Part shown: piece after piece, positions 33,497 through 43,417 of the stretch | Layout of the letters: the number at the start of each line of letters is the position of its first letter | How positions within the stretch are numbered: the stretch's first letter is position 1 | NCBI RefSeq assembly: GCF_003970695.1 | Contig: NZ_CP034570.1 | Span: 1,922,001-1,986,000 of the forward strand | Origin: Maribacter sp. MJ134 | GTDB taxonomy: Bacteria; Bacteroidota; Bacteroidia; Flavobacteriales; Flavobacteriaceae | Direction of reading: 5' to 3' | DNA: 64,000 nt | Made by a program: the position numbers and the translations under genes | The notes under the pieces: model-generated | Databases searched by the model: none | Told to the model about the DNA's origin: nothing | What the model saw: the letters and a program-made list of their open reading frames with translations, nothing else

Positions 33497-34831
33497 ATGA
33501 TATATTCTCTACCCCTCAACAAATTGCGCAACATTTCAGCGATTGCAATTTTAGCAGCGCTGTTCGTTTCCTGTGGTTCTTATCAGCAAGCGTCATATTA
33601 TGACAACGATGGAATCTATTCCAGTGACACACCACGTGTTACGGAACGGCAACCGCGACAAGGATATACCCAGAGACAGCAAGAGGAGTCTAATACCTAC
33701 TCTGATTATTTTGAACAAAAAGCCAATCAATATGATGAAATACTAGATAGTGAAATCTTTACTGATGTTGATTCATACGCTAGTAATGGTATCGACGAAG
33801 ATGTCAATCAGGACCAATTAGTAGATTATTACAATAATAGTAACGACTACCAAGGTTTTGGAGGATGGGGAGATAATGCTACCAATGTAAGCATCAATTT
33901 TCACAATAATGGATGGAATAACGGTTTTGGATGGGGCTGGAACGATCCTTTTCTCTGGGGCGGTGGCTTCGGATGGGGTGGTGGCTTTGGATGGGGCTGG
34001 AACAATCCTTGGAGATGGAACCGTTGGAACAACTTTGGCTGGGGTGGCGGCTTTGGATGGGGAGGCGGTTTTGGCTGGAACAATTGGGGCTGGGGCGGCT
34101 ACGGTCTTGGGTGGAACAACTGGGGCTGGGGCGGCGGCTTTGGATGGGGCTACAACAACTGGGCTTGGAACGGCAGAAATTTCAGGGGACAAAATTTTGC
34201 TTTCAACAATTCTCGAAGAGGATATTATAACAGGAATACTGTAAACAACAGCGGCATAGCTACGTCACTTAGAGGGAGGTCTAACGTGAACACAAGGAGA
34301 GGTAATTCTCCAAGATACAGAAGTACGGGTACTCGCTCTTCAAGTGCAAGATCAAGAAGCGCCATAAGCAACAGGAGTTACAGAGGTAATACTACTTCTA
34401 GAAGAACGGTAGGCGTAGATCAGAACAGGGCTTATAGGACCAGTAGAAGCACCAGGGCAACTCCTAGATACAACAGTTCATCAAGGAGTGGAAGATTGTA
34501 CAGCAGTACGAGTCCAAGAACCAGTGGATACAGAAGTGGTACTTCTTCTTCAAGGTCTAGTGCTAGAACCAGTAGGATGACGACGCCAAGAACATCTACA
34601 TATCGCAGATCGGGAACAAGTTCAAGAAGTAGTGGCTACAGTTCTGGAAGAAGTAGTAGCTCTAGAAGTAGAAATTATAGTTCCGGTAGAAGTAGTTCAA
34701 GAAGCTCTGGCAGCTATAGAAGTTCTGGAAGTAGTTCAAGAAGCTCTGGCAGCTATAGAAGTTCTGGAAGCGGTTCAAGATCTTCTGGGTCACGATCTAG
34801 CGGTAGTAGAGGCGGCGGAAGAAGACAGTAA
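33497..34831 (+). CDS. Low-complexity lipoprotein: Gly/Trp/Asn-rich centre and Ser/Arg-rich tail
   Basis: 444 residues. The signal ends in a lipobox (LFVSCGSY, Cys27). Residues ~40-115 are polar and acidic. Residues ~118-228 are a run of short repeats built from GFGWGGG, GWNN and NNWGWGG units. Residues ~260-440 are a Ser/Arg/Thr/Gly-rich, strongly basic tail (SSRSSGSYRSSGS units). Both low-complexity parts are probably disordered. Neighbours are proS (divergent) and a FadL-like porin (35 bases downstream, same strand). From memory, similar Gly/Trp-rich proteins occur in other Flavobacteriaceae beside the same genes. The function is unknown; a surface or cell-wall role is inferred. Confidence 0.8.
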   Translation: MIYSLPLNKLRNISAIAILAALFVSCGSYQQASYYDNDGIYSSDTPRVTERQPRQGYTQRQQEESNTYSDYFEQKANQYDEILDSEIFTDVDSYASNGIDEDVNQDQLVDYYNNSNDYQGFGGWGDNATNVSINFHNNGWNNGFGWGWNDPFLWGGGFGWGGGFGWGWNNPWRWNRWNNFGWGGGFGWGGGFGWNNWGWGGYGLGWNNWGWGGGFGWGYNNWAWNGRNFRGQNFAFNNSRRGYYNRNTVNNSGIATSLRGRSNVNTRRGNSPRYRSTGTRSSSARSRSAISNRSYRGNTTSRRTVGVDQNRAYRTSRSTRATPRYNSSSRSGRLYSSTSPRTSGYRSGTSSSRSSARTSRMTTPRTSTYRRSGTSSRSSGYSSGRSSSSRSRNYSSGRSSSRSSGSYRSSGSSSRSSGSYRSSGSGSRSSGSRSSGSRGGGRRQ

Positions 34832-34866
34832 TATTTTCCAATTTACTCAAACTAAAAAAATTATAA

Positions 34867-36372
34867 ATGAAAAAGTATTTAACTTTCATAGCCCTATCCC
34901 TATGTCTAATAGGTAGTGCCCAGAATATAAATGACGTGCTTAGGTATTCTAATGAAAACCTTCAGGGTACGGCAAGGTTCCAAGCCATGGGCGGTGCTTT
35001 TGGCGCTCTCGGTGGGGATTTATCATCATTAAATATAAATCCGGCGGGGTCTGCGGTTTTCAACAACAGTTTAATAACACTGTCGGGTTCCTACTATTCC
35101 AGAGATAACGATGCCAGCTATTTTGGAACACTGAACAATACCTCTTTCAATGACACGGATTTGAACCAAATTGGAGGAGCGTTCGTTTTCAAGACCTTGG
35201 ATGATGACGCTGATTGGAAAAAATTCACGCTAGCCTTTAATTACGATGTAACTCAAAATTTCGAAAATAGAATCCTTGCCTCCGGACAAAGTACGGAAGG
35301 TGTCGATAACTACTTTTTGAATTTCGCCCAAGGGGTACCGTTCAATTCCATTCTTTTGCAGGAGGGTGAATTTATAGAAGACGCTTATCTAGATATTGGT
35401 GCAAATCAGGGTTTCGCTAGCCAACAAGCTTTTCTTGGGTACTATGGCGGTTTAATTGACCCCGTAGGTGATGATGACAGCACTACAGATTATGTGAGCA
35501 ATGCCACATATTCCAGCGTAAACCAACAATTTTCTAGAACAACGGCCGGGTATAATAGTAAATTTACGCTAAACGCGGCATCCCAATACAGGGACGTCCT
35601 GTACATCGGTGGTTCCTTAAACTTCCATAGTATATTTTATGACAGGCTGGACCAACTAAGGGAGAGTGGTTATGATGCCGACTCTGAAATACAGAATACA
35701 ACTTTTGACAATTTTCTTAGTACCGAAGGAAACGGATTTTCTTTTAGTGTTGGGGCAATTGCAAAGCTAAACGACTATGTAAGATTAGGCGGTAGCTATC
35801 AGTCACCTACTTGGTATCGTTTAACGGATGATTTTTCGCAACGCATAAGTTCGGACTTGGCGGATGATGATATTGGCTTTATAGATTTTAATATCATCAA
35901 CCTTTTTGATGTATATAGAATTAAAACACCTAGCAAACTAACCGGTAGCATGGCAATAATCTTTGGCAAAAACGGGTTATTGAGTTTTGACTATGGTTAT
36001 CAGGATTTTTCACAGGCAGAGCTGAGACCAACGAACGATGTTAGCTTTCAAACTGTTAACGCACAGATTTCCAATGAACTTGCAGCAGTTTCAACCTTTA
36101 GGTTAGGTGGTGAATACAGAATTAAACAAATTAGTCTAAGAGGCGGTTATCGATTTGAGCAAAGCCCCTACGCCAATGGAAATACTATTGATGATTTAAC
36201 CGGATTCTCCGCGGGTATCGGATACAATTTTGGAGGCAGCAGATTGGATTTCGGAATTAACAGAACTGAACAGGATATTAATGAAAGTATTTTTGATACG
36301 GGTGTTACAACGCCTATAATGATCAATAGAATACTTACCAATGCTACATTAAGTTATACGCTTAACTTTTAA
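34867..36372 (+). CDS. OmpP1/FadL-type outer-membrane transport protein
   Basis: A 501-residue porin of the OmpP1/FadL/TodX family. It has a signal peptide (residues 1-18), then the N-terminal hatch (NLQGTARFQAMGGAFGALGGDLSSLNINPAGSAV), which is the family's signature, followed by about 14 predicted strands and a C-terminal aromatic strand (ATLSYTLNF). FadL-type channels carry hydrophobic molecules across the outer membrane. It follows the Gly/Trp-rich lipoprotein by 35 bases, so they may share a transcript. Confidence 0.92.
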   Translation: MKKYLTFIALSLCLIGSAQNINDVLRYSNENLQGTARFQAMGGAFGALGGDLSSLNINPAGSAVFNNSLITLSGSYYSRDNDASYFGTLNNTSFNDTDLNQIGGAFVFKTLDDDADWKKFTLAFNYDVTQNFENRILASGQSTEGVDNYFLNFAQGVPFNSILLQEGEFIEDAYLDIGANQGFASQQAFLGYYGGLIDPVGDDDSTTDYVSNATYSSVNQQFSRTTAGYNSKFTLNAASQYRDVLYIGGSLNFHSIFYDRLDQLRESGYDADSEIQNTTFDNFLSTEGNGFSFSVGAIAKLNDYVRLGGSYQSPTWYRLTDDFSQRISSDLADDDIGFIDFNIINLFDVYRIKTPSKLTGSMAIIFGKNGLLSFDYGYQDFSQAELRPTNDVSFQTVNAQISNELAAVSTFRLGGEYRIKQISLRGGYRFEQSPYANGNTIDDLTGFSAGIGYNFGGSRLDFGINRTEQDINESIFDTGVTTPIMINRILTNATLSYTLNF

Positions 36373-36390
36373 CAAAAAGAATTGTAGATA

Positions 36391-36424
36391 AAAAAAGAAA
36401 GCCGCAAAATAGCGGCTTTTTTTT
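36391..36424. terminator. Bidirectional terminator between the FadL-like porin and a T9SS protein
   Basis: An 8-bp stem AAAGCCGC/GCGGCTTT with a six-base loop. T runs lie on both strands, between the convergent stops at 36372 and 36423. Confidence 0.88.
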
Positions 36425-37883
36425 ATCGTTTTAAAGTAAAGTGCGTTTTCCTAGTCTTGGCAACGACAATACCCGCATCGTCTTCCGCATATTCAAACCG
36501 GAACCAATAATCGGTAGATGGCATTGGTCTGCCGTTAAAAGTACCATCCCAGCCACCAACGGGGCCTAGCTGTTTTATTAGTTTACCGTAACGGTCAAAA
36601 ACGAATACGGCCGGATCGGTCAAGGTTTCTATACCCCTAATATTCCATAAATCGTTTATACCGTCCGCATTTGGAGTAAAGAACTTGGGATAGGCTACGA
36701 CTAAAAATTCGATGGGTTCTGTAGTACCACATCCGTTTTTATCATTGATAATAATAGTATTTAGTCCCGGAGGGATATCCATAAAAATAGGGTCATCCTG
36801 GAAGGCACCCCCATTGAGTGAATATTCATAAGAACCATCACCATCTACAATAATCTCAACGTTATTGATGTCAGGGTCTATGGCTAAGTTCGTCTCCAAT
36901 ATCTCTACGCGGTCTAATACAGGAATACCGAAAAAGGTTATTAAAATACCTCCTTGGTCTTCCACAAATTGCGGAGAACCAGATAGTGTTGTAATCCTCG
37001 CAAAATAACGTCCGGAATTAGGACTGGAAACCACCAGTTCAGCTCCGAAAGGACCGGAACCCGTTAAGGTATCGTCAACAGTGCCGTCGTCTTCATAATC
37101 TACTGTCCATTCCACACTGGCTATATTAGAACCGGCGGGAGAGTTCAAAGCACTCAAGGTTATATCAGGGTCTCCCTCACAGGCTATGATATCCAAACCT
37201 AAAAATTCATCTCTCAGGGTACAGTCCAAAGCTGTATTCTGGTCTTCTTGAACAGAACTTCCGGTGAAGGTGAGCATGTATGGCTCAGGGTCGCCATCGA
37301 AATTAGTATTGAAATTGTTTATCAGGATATAATAGATTTCACCGGGCTCTACATCTAACCACTCATCATAGGTATTCTGGCTTCCGACTAGGAAAGGAGC
37401 TCCTTCCTGACCATTTTCGGGATTAACCCCTACCCCGGTAAAATTAGTATTGTTCACTTCGTAATTGCAGCGAATTGGTTCAGAAGTACCATCACCAATA
37501 ATTGAACAAAAGTTTTGTCCACTTGTTTCATCATATGGGCCATAGACAGCAAAATCCCACTCCGCAGTGGGCGTTCCCATTCCGCCATTGGTAGGGAGGG
37601 CTTCTATATCAAAGCCCACTTGACCACCAGTGCCCGCCCTAAAGACGTACCACGATGTGTTGTTTTCTATATTGGCAGAGCTAACACTACCCTTTTCAAG
37701 GCAACCAGTCTGCGTGATAACCTCCGGGTCAAAATCGTCTATATCACCACCACCATCAGCGAGACCCATTATAGGTTGGTCCGCACACACGGGTATCGCT
37801 GTTCTACAATCCGGTGAGTTTTGAGCGTTCGTCTCCCATACTTGAAGGAAAAAACAAAAGGCAGCACAAAAAAGTATTCGCAT
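36423..37883 (-). CDS. T9SS type B sorting domain surface protein
   Basis: 486 residues with a signal peptide (1-20). The N-terminal half begins PDCRTAIPVCADQPIMG and includes VEPGEIYYILINNFNTN, a module common to gliding- and adhesin-type Bacteroidota proteins. The C-terminal ~90 residues form a type B sorting domain: KFFTPNADGINDLWNIRG, VFDRYGKLIKQ, GWDGTFNGRPMPSTDYWF, ending in FTLKR. Type B proteins are moved across the outer membrane by the type IX secretion system. A close paralog lies just upstream on the same strand. A surface adhesion or matrix role is inferred. Confidence 0.93.
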   Translation of the reverse strand: MRILFCAAFCFFLQVWETNAQNSPDCRTAIPVCADQPIMGLADGGGDIDDFDPEVITQTGCLEKGSVSSANIENNTSWYVFRAGTGGQVGFDIEALPTNGGMGTPTAEWDFAVYGPYDETSGQNFCSIIGDGTSEPIRCNYEVNNTNFTGVGVNPENGQEGAPFLVGSQNTYDEWLDVEPGEIYYILINNFNTNFDGDPEPYMLTFTGSSVQEDQNTALDCTLRDEFLGLDIIACEGDPDITLSALNSPAGSNIASVEWTVDYEDDGTVDDTLTGSGPFGAELVVSSPNSGRYFARITTLSGSPQFVEDQGGILITFFGIPVLDRVEILETNLAIDPDINNVEIIVDGDGSYEYSLNGGAFQDDPIFMDIPPGLNTIIINDKNGCGTTEPIEFLVVAYPKFFTPNADGINDLWNIRGIETLTDPAVFVFDRYGKLIKQLGPVGGWDGTFNGRPMPSTDYWFRFEYAEDDAGIVVAKTRKTHFTLKR

Positions 37884-38006
37884 AAAATGTGGGGCTATTT
37901 CATATACTAACGTATATAATAACTATGTTGCTCCCAGTTTAGTATCCTATATCGGATTTTTATGCACTTAATCGATGAAATACACTTTTATGGTGCGAGA
38001 GCGAAC

Positions 38007-39806
38007 TTAGCGCTTGATACTAAAGTGATTGTTGATAAATTTTGCAGTGGCCAACTGCCCGTCCTGATCGGTATAAGAAAGTTTGAACCAATAATCTGAC
38101 GCCGGCATTAGTTTTCCATTGGAATTACCATTCCAACCCGGACTATTTTCGTCCATTTGAAATAATAATTTCCCAAACCTGTCGTAGATATGAACCACAG
38201 GATTATCTAGAACGCTCATACCCCCAACTGTCCATAAATCGTTAATCCCATCTCCATTTGGTGTAAAGAATTTTGGAAAGCCTACAATAACAACCTCCTG
38301 CGTATCAGCTCCACATCCGTTTCTATCGTTCACGGTAATACTATGTAGTCCTGGAAGGATATCCCTGAAAACAGGAGCACTTTGAGGGCCTTTATCATCT
38401 AATTGATATTCAAAATCACCATCTTCCTGAGTAAATACGGTTACCATATTGCTATCGTCATCGTATACTACGTCAATATCCGTAATTACCGGAGGTCTGG
38501 AAAAGGTTACGGTTACCGATCGCACGCCAACACAACTAACGGCTCCTTGTACATTGGTAACAGATAACGTATACGTGTCCTCTGTGGTTACCGTAATCTG
38601 AGAAGACACTTGACCAGAATCCCATGAATAAGAGTAATCCGGATTTGGAATTCTCTGTCCTACGGTTGCTACTGGTGTATCCTCACAGATAAAAACCGAA
38701 GTGGGAAAATCTAACTCCGGTACCGCAACGGTATTTATTTCAAAGGATTCTGAAACATCGAAGCAATTGGTATTTGCAATGGAGGTAGTTCTTACAAATA
38801 TGGTTTGGGAGGGTTCAGTTGGTATATAGTTGTTGTCCAATATATTGGTTCCATTAGTAGCATCTGCAATGGAACCATAATAACTAACTCTAAATTCATC
38901 TGCGCTTTGGTTACCCAAGGCTTCGCCGTTTTTTTGGCTTAAATCAAAAGCAGTTCCGTCCAAGCACATAAGCTCATCACCAAGAGGGTTCGTAGTAGGA
39001 GATGGCGAAAAAGAAACTTGTACTTCACTAATAATATTCTCCCCTGAAGGAACCACAACCAAAACACGGTACATTCCGGATACAGCCACATTTAGGTTTT
39101 CTCCACTTTCCGCAGGTATTTGTTGATAACCATTCCCAATATCTAAATACCACTCGTAAGATATCGCACCAATAGTTGTTGCGTTTAGTGTAATAGTATC
39201 GTTTTCACAGGCAGCAATAGGCGGGCCTAATAGATTATTAATAATAGAACAATCTAAAGCTGTGTTCGGGAAATCCACAAAGACATCACCTGAAAACTGA
39301 ATGGAAAAACCAGAGTTGTTATTACTGAAATTATTGATGAAAAGATAATAGTCCTCTCCAGCGGCAACATCTAACCAATCGTCATACTGAAAATTGTCCA
39401 CTCCTGTTGGGTCTTCACCGAATCCTGTGAATGTATTGTCATCAGAATTATCAAAATAGTTACATCTCACCGGTTCGCCTAAATTTGAACAATCAGCGGC
39501 ACGGTAAAGGGCAAAATCCCAATCCTCGGAAACATCGAAACCGATATTTATGCCTAGCTGACCACTTTCACCTGTCCGAAACCGGTACCAGGCAGAATTG
39601 GATTCTATAGGGCCGGTTGCCAAGGCGATACAGCCCGTTACGGAAGCTCCATTGAAATCATCGATTCCAAAACCATCAGTCCCTCCATTTATGGGTGTAT
39701 TGTTACAAATAGGAACGGCATTGTTACAATCTGGAGACACTTGGGCCAAGATAGGATTTGTGGCAACAAAAAATATAAAAAATAAAGCAACGCTTAAGCG
39801 TGTCAT
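38007..39806 (-). CDS. T9SS type B sorting domain surface protein, longer paralog
   Basis: 599 residues with the same plan as the downstream neighbour: signal peptide, PDCNNAVPICNNTPINGG opening, VAAGEDYYLFINNFSN module, then an extra immunoglobulin-like stretch (~190-430: ENDTITLNATTIGAISYEWYL and TYTLSVTN) and a type B sorting domain (KFFTPNGDGINDLWTVGG, HIYDRFGKLLFQ, GWNGNSNGKLMPASDYWF, FSIKR). The two genes are head-to-tail, 123 bases apart, and look like an old duplication with loss or gain of the middle domain. It is secreted through T9SS. Confidence 0.93.
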   Translation of the reverse strand: MTRLSVALFFIFFVATNPILAQVSPDCNNAVPICNNTPINGGTDGFGIDDFNGASVTGCIALATGPIESNSAWYRFRTGESGQLGINIGFDVSEDWDFALYRAADCSNLGEPVRCNYFDNSDDNTFTGFGEDPTGVDNFQYDDWLDVAAGEDYYLFINNFSNNNSGFSIQFSGDVFVDFPNTALDCSIINNLLGPPIAACENDTITLNATTIGAISYEWYLDIGNGYQQIPAESGENLNVAVSGMYRVLVVVPSGENIISEVQVSFSPSPTTNPLGDELMCLDGTAFDLSQKNGEALGNQSADEFRVSYYGSIADATNGTNILDNNYIPTEPSQTIFVRTTSIANTNCFDVSESFEINTVAVPELDFPTSVFICEDTPVATVGQRIPNPDYSYSWDSGQVSSQITVTTEDTYTLSVTNVQGAVSCVGVRSVTVTFSRPPVITDIDVVYDDDSNMVTVFTQEDGDFEYQLDDKGPQSAPVFRDILPGLHSITVNDRNGCGADTQEVVIVGFPKFFTPNGDGINDLWTVGGMSVLDNPVVHIYDRFGKLLFQMDENSPGWNGNSNGKLMPASDYWFKLSYTDQDGQLATAKFINNHFSIKR

Positions 39807-39910
39807 AAATTCGTTTCTGATTTGGAAACTAAAAATATGAAGCCCCTTCCCTTAACACTAATTTATGTTGTGTAACACCTTTAAATGGTTATAAAGTGCT
39901 ATATAATGTA

Positions 39911-39918
39911 TATCTTTG
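39911..39918 (+). promoter_or_regulatory. -7 box of the folE-cysS unit
   Basis: TATCTTTG is an exact TAnnTTTG match 23 bases before the folE ATG. A clear -33 element was not seen. Confidence 0.6.
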
Positions 39919-39941
39919 GAGCTTGTTAAAGTTCATTTTAA

Positions 39942-40622
39942 ATGAAAATAGAAGGTACATTGGAAGACCATTTTGAACAGCTTGGAGATGATCATGTCTC
40001 TACATCAGAAGAAACACCATTACGTGAAGATGCCTTTGTCTTAACCGATGAAGAAAAAATTGGAAGAATAAAAGAGAGCGTTAGAGAAATAATGCTTACA
40101 CTAGGTCTGGATTTAGAGGATGACAGCCTAAAGGGAACTCCCAATAGGGTAGCAAAAATGTTCGTTAAGGAGATTTTTGGTGGTCTACATCCGGAGAGAA
40201 AACCCAAATCTTCCACTTTTGACAACAAGTACAAGTATGGAGAAATGTTGGTGGAAAAGAACATCACCCTCTACTCCACCTGTGAGCATCATCTGTTACC
40301 TATTGTTGGTAGGGCACATGTAGCCTATATTTCCAAAGGAACAGTTGTTGGACTTTCCAAAATGAATAGAATAGTGGATTATTTCGCCAAAAGACCTCAA
40401 GTACAGGAGCGCCTAAATATTCAAATTGTAAGAGAACTCCAGAACGTATTGGGCACCGATGATGTGGCATGCGTAATAGACGCCAAACATTTATGTGTAA
40501 ACTCAAGAGGAATAAGGGATATTGAGAGTAGCACGGTTACTGCGGAATATGGCGGCAAATTTAAAGATGAGGCCGTGAGAAGGGAGTTTTTGGACTACAT
40601 CAATTTAGAAACCAATTTTTAA
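39942..40622 (+). CDS. folE: GTP cyclohydrolase I
   Basis: A 226-residue enzyme making dihydroneopterin triphosphate from GTP, the first step of folate and pterin synthesis. The zinc site is visible in [18 protein letters not shown] (Cys and His ligands) together with the later cysteine of [12 protein letters not shown]. The first ~35 residues are an acidic extension. The cysS start follows 14 bases after the stop, so the two are co-transcribed. Confidence 0.96.
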   Translation: MKIEGTLEDHFEQLGDDHVSTSEETPLREDAFVLTDEEKIGRIKESVREIMLTLGLDLEDDSLKGTPNRVAKMFVKEIFGGLHPERKPKSSTFDNKYKYGEMLVEKNITLYSTCEHHLLPIVGRAHVAYISKGTVVGLSKMNRIVDYFAKRPQVQERLNIQIVRELQNVLGTDDVACVIDAKHLCVNSRGIRDIESSTVTAEYGGKFKDEAVRREFLDYINLETNF

Positions 40623-40636
40623 TTACCTCTCCGACA

Positions 40637-42118
40637 ATGCAATTGTACGAACAACAGACAATTAAAGTACATAATTCACTTACCGGCAAAAAAGAAATTT
40701 TCAGTCCATTGAACGAGGGGCATATTGGAATGTATGTTTGTGGACCTACGGTATACAGCAACGTACATCTCGGTAATTGCCGTACCTTTATGTCTTTTGA
40801 TATGATTCTCAGGTACTTCCGTCATTTAGGATATAAAGTAAGGTATGTACGTAATATTACCGATGCCGGTCATTTAGTGGACGATGCCGAAGATGGTGAA
40901 GACAAGATAGCCAAAAAGGCACGATTAGAGCAGTTAGAGCCGATGGAAGTGGTACAACGCTATACGGTTGACTTCCATAATATCTTGGAAAAGTTCAACT
41001 TTCTACCACCTAGTATAGAGCCTACGGCCACGGGCCATATCATAGAGCAAATCGAAATTATAAAGGATATCATCGCAAAGGGATATGCCTATGAAATTAA
41101 CAACTCCGTTTATTTTGATGTGGTCAAGTTTAACCAAACCAACGATTACGGAAAGTTAAGCGGACGAAAGTTGGAGGACATGATTGCAAATACACGGGAA
41201 CTTGCCGCCCAAGACGAGAAAAAGAGTCCTCAAGACTTTGCCTTATGGAAACGTGCGGAACCGCAACATATCATGAGATGGCCGTCTCCTTGGGGCGATG
41301 GTTTCCCCGGCTGGCACCTAGAATGTACCGCAATGAGCACCAAGTATCTTGGAGAGACCTTTGATATTCATGGAGGAGGAATGGACTTAAAATTTCCACA
41401 CCATGAATGTGAGATTGCGCAAGCGGAAGCGAGTAATGGAAAATCTCCCGTGCAATATTGGCTGCATGCGAATATGCTCACCTTAAACGGTAAAAAAATG
41501 GCAAAATCTACTGGGAACAGTATCTTGCCGGGCGAGATATTTTCTGGAGAGAATGACATTTTGAGTAAAGCCTTCTCCCCTTCCATGGTGCGCTTTTTTA
41601 TGATGCAGGCGCATTACACCAGTATTTTAGATATTAGTAACGACGCTCTCTTAGCTTCAGAAAAAGGCTTTAACAAGCTTATGGAGGCCATAAGTTCATT
41701 AAAATCCTTATCCACAGGAAAGACAACCGATTTTGATGTGGTCTCTTGGAAAACGGCTTGCTATGCAGCCATGAACGATGATTTTAATACGCCAATTTTA
41801 ATTGCCAAGCTTTTTGATGCTGTAAAGCATATTAATCTTATCAAAGAAGGTAACGAATCGATAACAAAAGAAGATAAAGAAGAGCTTCAGAACACCTTAC
41901 ATAGTTTTGTTTTTGATGTACTAGGGCTAGAAAGTAAGAGCAGCTCTAATGCCGGAACCGAAAAGTTAGAAGGTGTGGTAGCACTCTTGATTCAAATGAG
42001 AAAAGAAGCAAGGGAAAATAAGGATTTCGCGACCTCTGATAAGATTAGAGACCAATTGGCTTCCCTAGGTATACAGTTAAAGGACGGAAAAGAAGGAACC
42101 ACTTTTAGTGTATCTTAG
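40637..42118 (+). CDS. cysS: Cysteinyl-tRNA synthetase
   Basis: A 493-residue class I synthetase. The HIGH-type motif is HLGN in [14 protein letters not shown], and the KMSKS-type motif is KMAKS in [13 protein letters not shown]. Zinc ligands are the cysteines of YVCGPTVYS and WHLECTAMS and the HHECE segment. It charges tRNA-Cys in the cytosol. It starts 14 bases after folE and is followed by yidD after 36 bases. Confidence 0.96.
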   Translation: MQLYEQQTIKVHNSLTGKKEIFSPLNEGHIGMYVCGPTVYSNVHLGNCRTFMSFDMILRYFRHLGYKVRYVRNITDAGHLVDDAEDGEDKIAKKARLEQLEPMEVVQRYTVDFHNILEKFNFLPPSIEPTATGHIIEQIEIIKDIIAKGYAYEINNSVYFDVVKFNQTNDYGKLSGRKLEDMIANTRELAAQDEKKSPQDFALWKRAEPQHIMRWPSPWGDGFPGWHLECTAMSTKYLGETFDIHGGGMDLKFPHHECEIAQAEASNGKSPVQYWLHANMLTLNGKKMAKSTGNSILPGEIFSGENDILSKAFSPSMVRFFMMQAHYTSILDISNDALLASEKGFNKLMEAISSLKSLSTGKTTDFDVVSWKTACYAAMNDDFNTPILIAKLFDAVKHINLIKEGNESITKEDKEELQNTLHSFVFDVLGLESKSSSNAGTEKLEGVVALLIQMRKEARENKDFATSDKIRDQLASLGIQLKDGKEGTTFSVS

Positions 42119-42154
42119 AGTGTACTTCTAAAACCAAAACGTATTGTTTGACAA

Positions 42155-42376
42155 ATGAAAAAAATCTTGATAGCACCTTTTATCGCTTTAGTAAGATTTT
42201 ATCAATTGGCCATTTCACCCTACACACCTGCTACATGCAGATATTCCCCTACCTGCTCTCAATATACTTTAGAAGCATTAAAAAAACACGGCCTTTTTAA
42301 GGGAGGTTGGCTGGCCACAAAGAGAATATTTAGCTGTAATCCTTGGGGAGGAAACGGTTACGACCCCGTTCCTTAA
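42155..42376 (+). CDS. yidD: Membrane protein insertion efficiency factor
   Basis: A 73-residue, membrane-associated protein that assists YidC-dependent insertion. The cysteine-rich core [19 protein letters not shown] and the ending [12 protein letters not shown] are diagnostic. An N-terminal amphipathic/hydrophobic helix ([17 protein letters not shown]) tethers it to the inner membrane. It sits between cysS and lgt in a run of same-strand genes. Confidence 0.96.
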   Translation: MKKILIAPFIALVRFYQLAISPYTPATCRYSPTCSQYTLEALKKHGLFKGGWLATKRIFSCNPWGGNGYDPVP

Positions 42377-42455
42377 AATTTAATTTACCCACTATTTTAC
42401 GAAAGCGTATTGGTCTAGTTTCTATTTTTTATCTTAGCCCTTCAAAACAAAATAT

Positions 42456-43415
42456 ATGCATTTCTTAGGTATTACTTGGAATCCGAACGAGACATTGTTC
42501 AATATAGGATTTGTACAGATCAAATATTATAATCTATCGTGGATTATAGCTTTTGCCCTGGGATGGTATATAATGAAAAAGATTTTTGTTCGTGAGAAAA
42601 AATCCGTGGAACAATTAGACTCGCTTTTTATACATACGGTTTTAGGCACCATGTTAGGAGCTAGACTGGGGCATGTTTTTTTCTATGACTGGCCTTATTA
42701 CAAAAATCATTTATTAGAAATATTATTACCCATTAGAGAAAGCAATGCGGGAAGCCTGTTCTTTGGATTGATTGATGGTTATGAGTTTACGGGATTTACT
42801 GGGCTAGCAAGTCATGGTGCTATTATAGGGGTGTTCGTAGCGGTGTATATTTTTACAAGAAAGTTTCCAGAATTCAGTATGCTGTGGCTTTTGGATAGAA
42901 TGGTCGTACCTTTTGGAATGATTGCCTTTATTCGTTTTGGCAATTTTTTCAATTCTGAAATCAATGGCAAAGTAGTCGATGAGAACTTTATTTTCGCCAC
43001 GAGGTTTATACGCGATTCAGATGACTTACATCCGTCCAAGGCATTAGCTGTCACTCAGGAAAAAACCTTGGATGCCGCTTATCACGCTATTGAAAATAAT
43101 CCGCAATTTGCACAGTATCTGGCAGAAATTCCCTATCGCCATCCTGCACAAGTTTACGAAGGAGTAGCCTACATATTTATTTTCATCATATTATACCTTC
43201 TATATTGGAAAACGGACAAGCGACACAAATCCGGATATTTGTTCGGTTTGTTTTTAGTGCTGCTCTGGACCATAAGATTCTTTGTAGAATTCGTTAAGAA
43301 AAGTCAAGGTGGTTTTGAAGAATCCCTAGGGGTACTTTCAACAGGTCAATGGTTGAGTATTCCTTTTATTTTTATCGGTCTGTTTTTCATGTTCAAACCT
43401 GCTAAAAAGGGGTAG
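42456..43415 (+). CDS. lgt: Prolipoprotein diacylglyceryl transferase
   Basis: A 319-residue inner-membrane enzyme that attaches diacylglycerol to the lipobox cysteine of prolipoproteins. Seven hydrophobic segments are seen. Conserved elements are GARLGHVFFYDWPYY, the histidine of ASHGAIIG, and the phosphatidylglycerol-binding signature FIRFGNFFNSEINGK. A late segment RHPAQVYEG is also typical. It serves the many lipoproteins in this window. It is followed two bases later by a DUF192 lipoprotein. Confidence 0.96.
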   Translation: MHFLGITWNPNETLFNIGFVQIKYYNLSWIIAFALGWYIMKKIFVREKKSVEQLDSLFIHTVLGTMLGARLGHVFFYDWPYYKNHLLEILLPIRESNAGSLFFGLIDGYEFTGFTGLASHGAIIGVFVAVYIFTRKFPEFSMLWLLDRMVVPFGMIAFIRFGNFFNSEINGKVVDENFIFATRFIRDSDDLHPSKALAVTQEKTLDAAYHAIENNPQFAQYLAEIPYRHPAQVYEGVAYIFIFIILYLLYWKTDKRHKSGYLFGLFLVLLWTIRFFVEFVKKSQGGFEESLGVLSTGQWLSIPFIFIGLFFMFKPAKKG

Positions 43416-43417
43416 CT

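Noticed and set aside
33818-34244. Multiple open frames (Ala/Pro/Val-rich antisense, Trp/Leu-rich and Gly/Ala-rich sense) across the Gly/Trp repeat
   Set aside because: Low-complexity repeat DNA lacks stop codons in several frames. Only the frame with the lipobox and clean start is credible.
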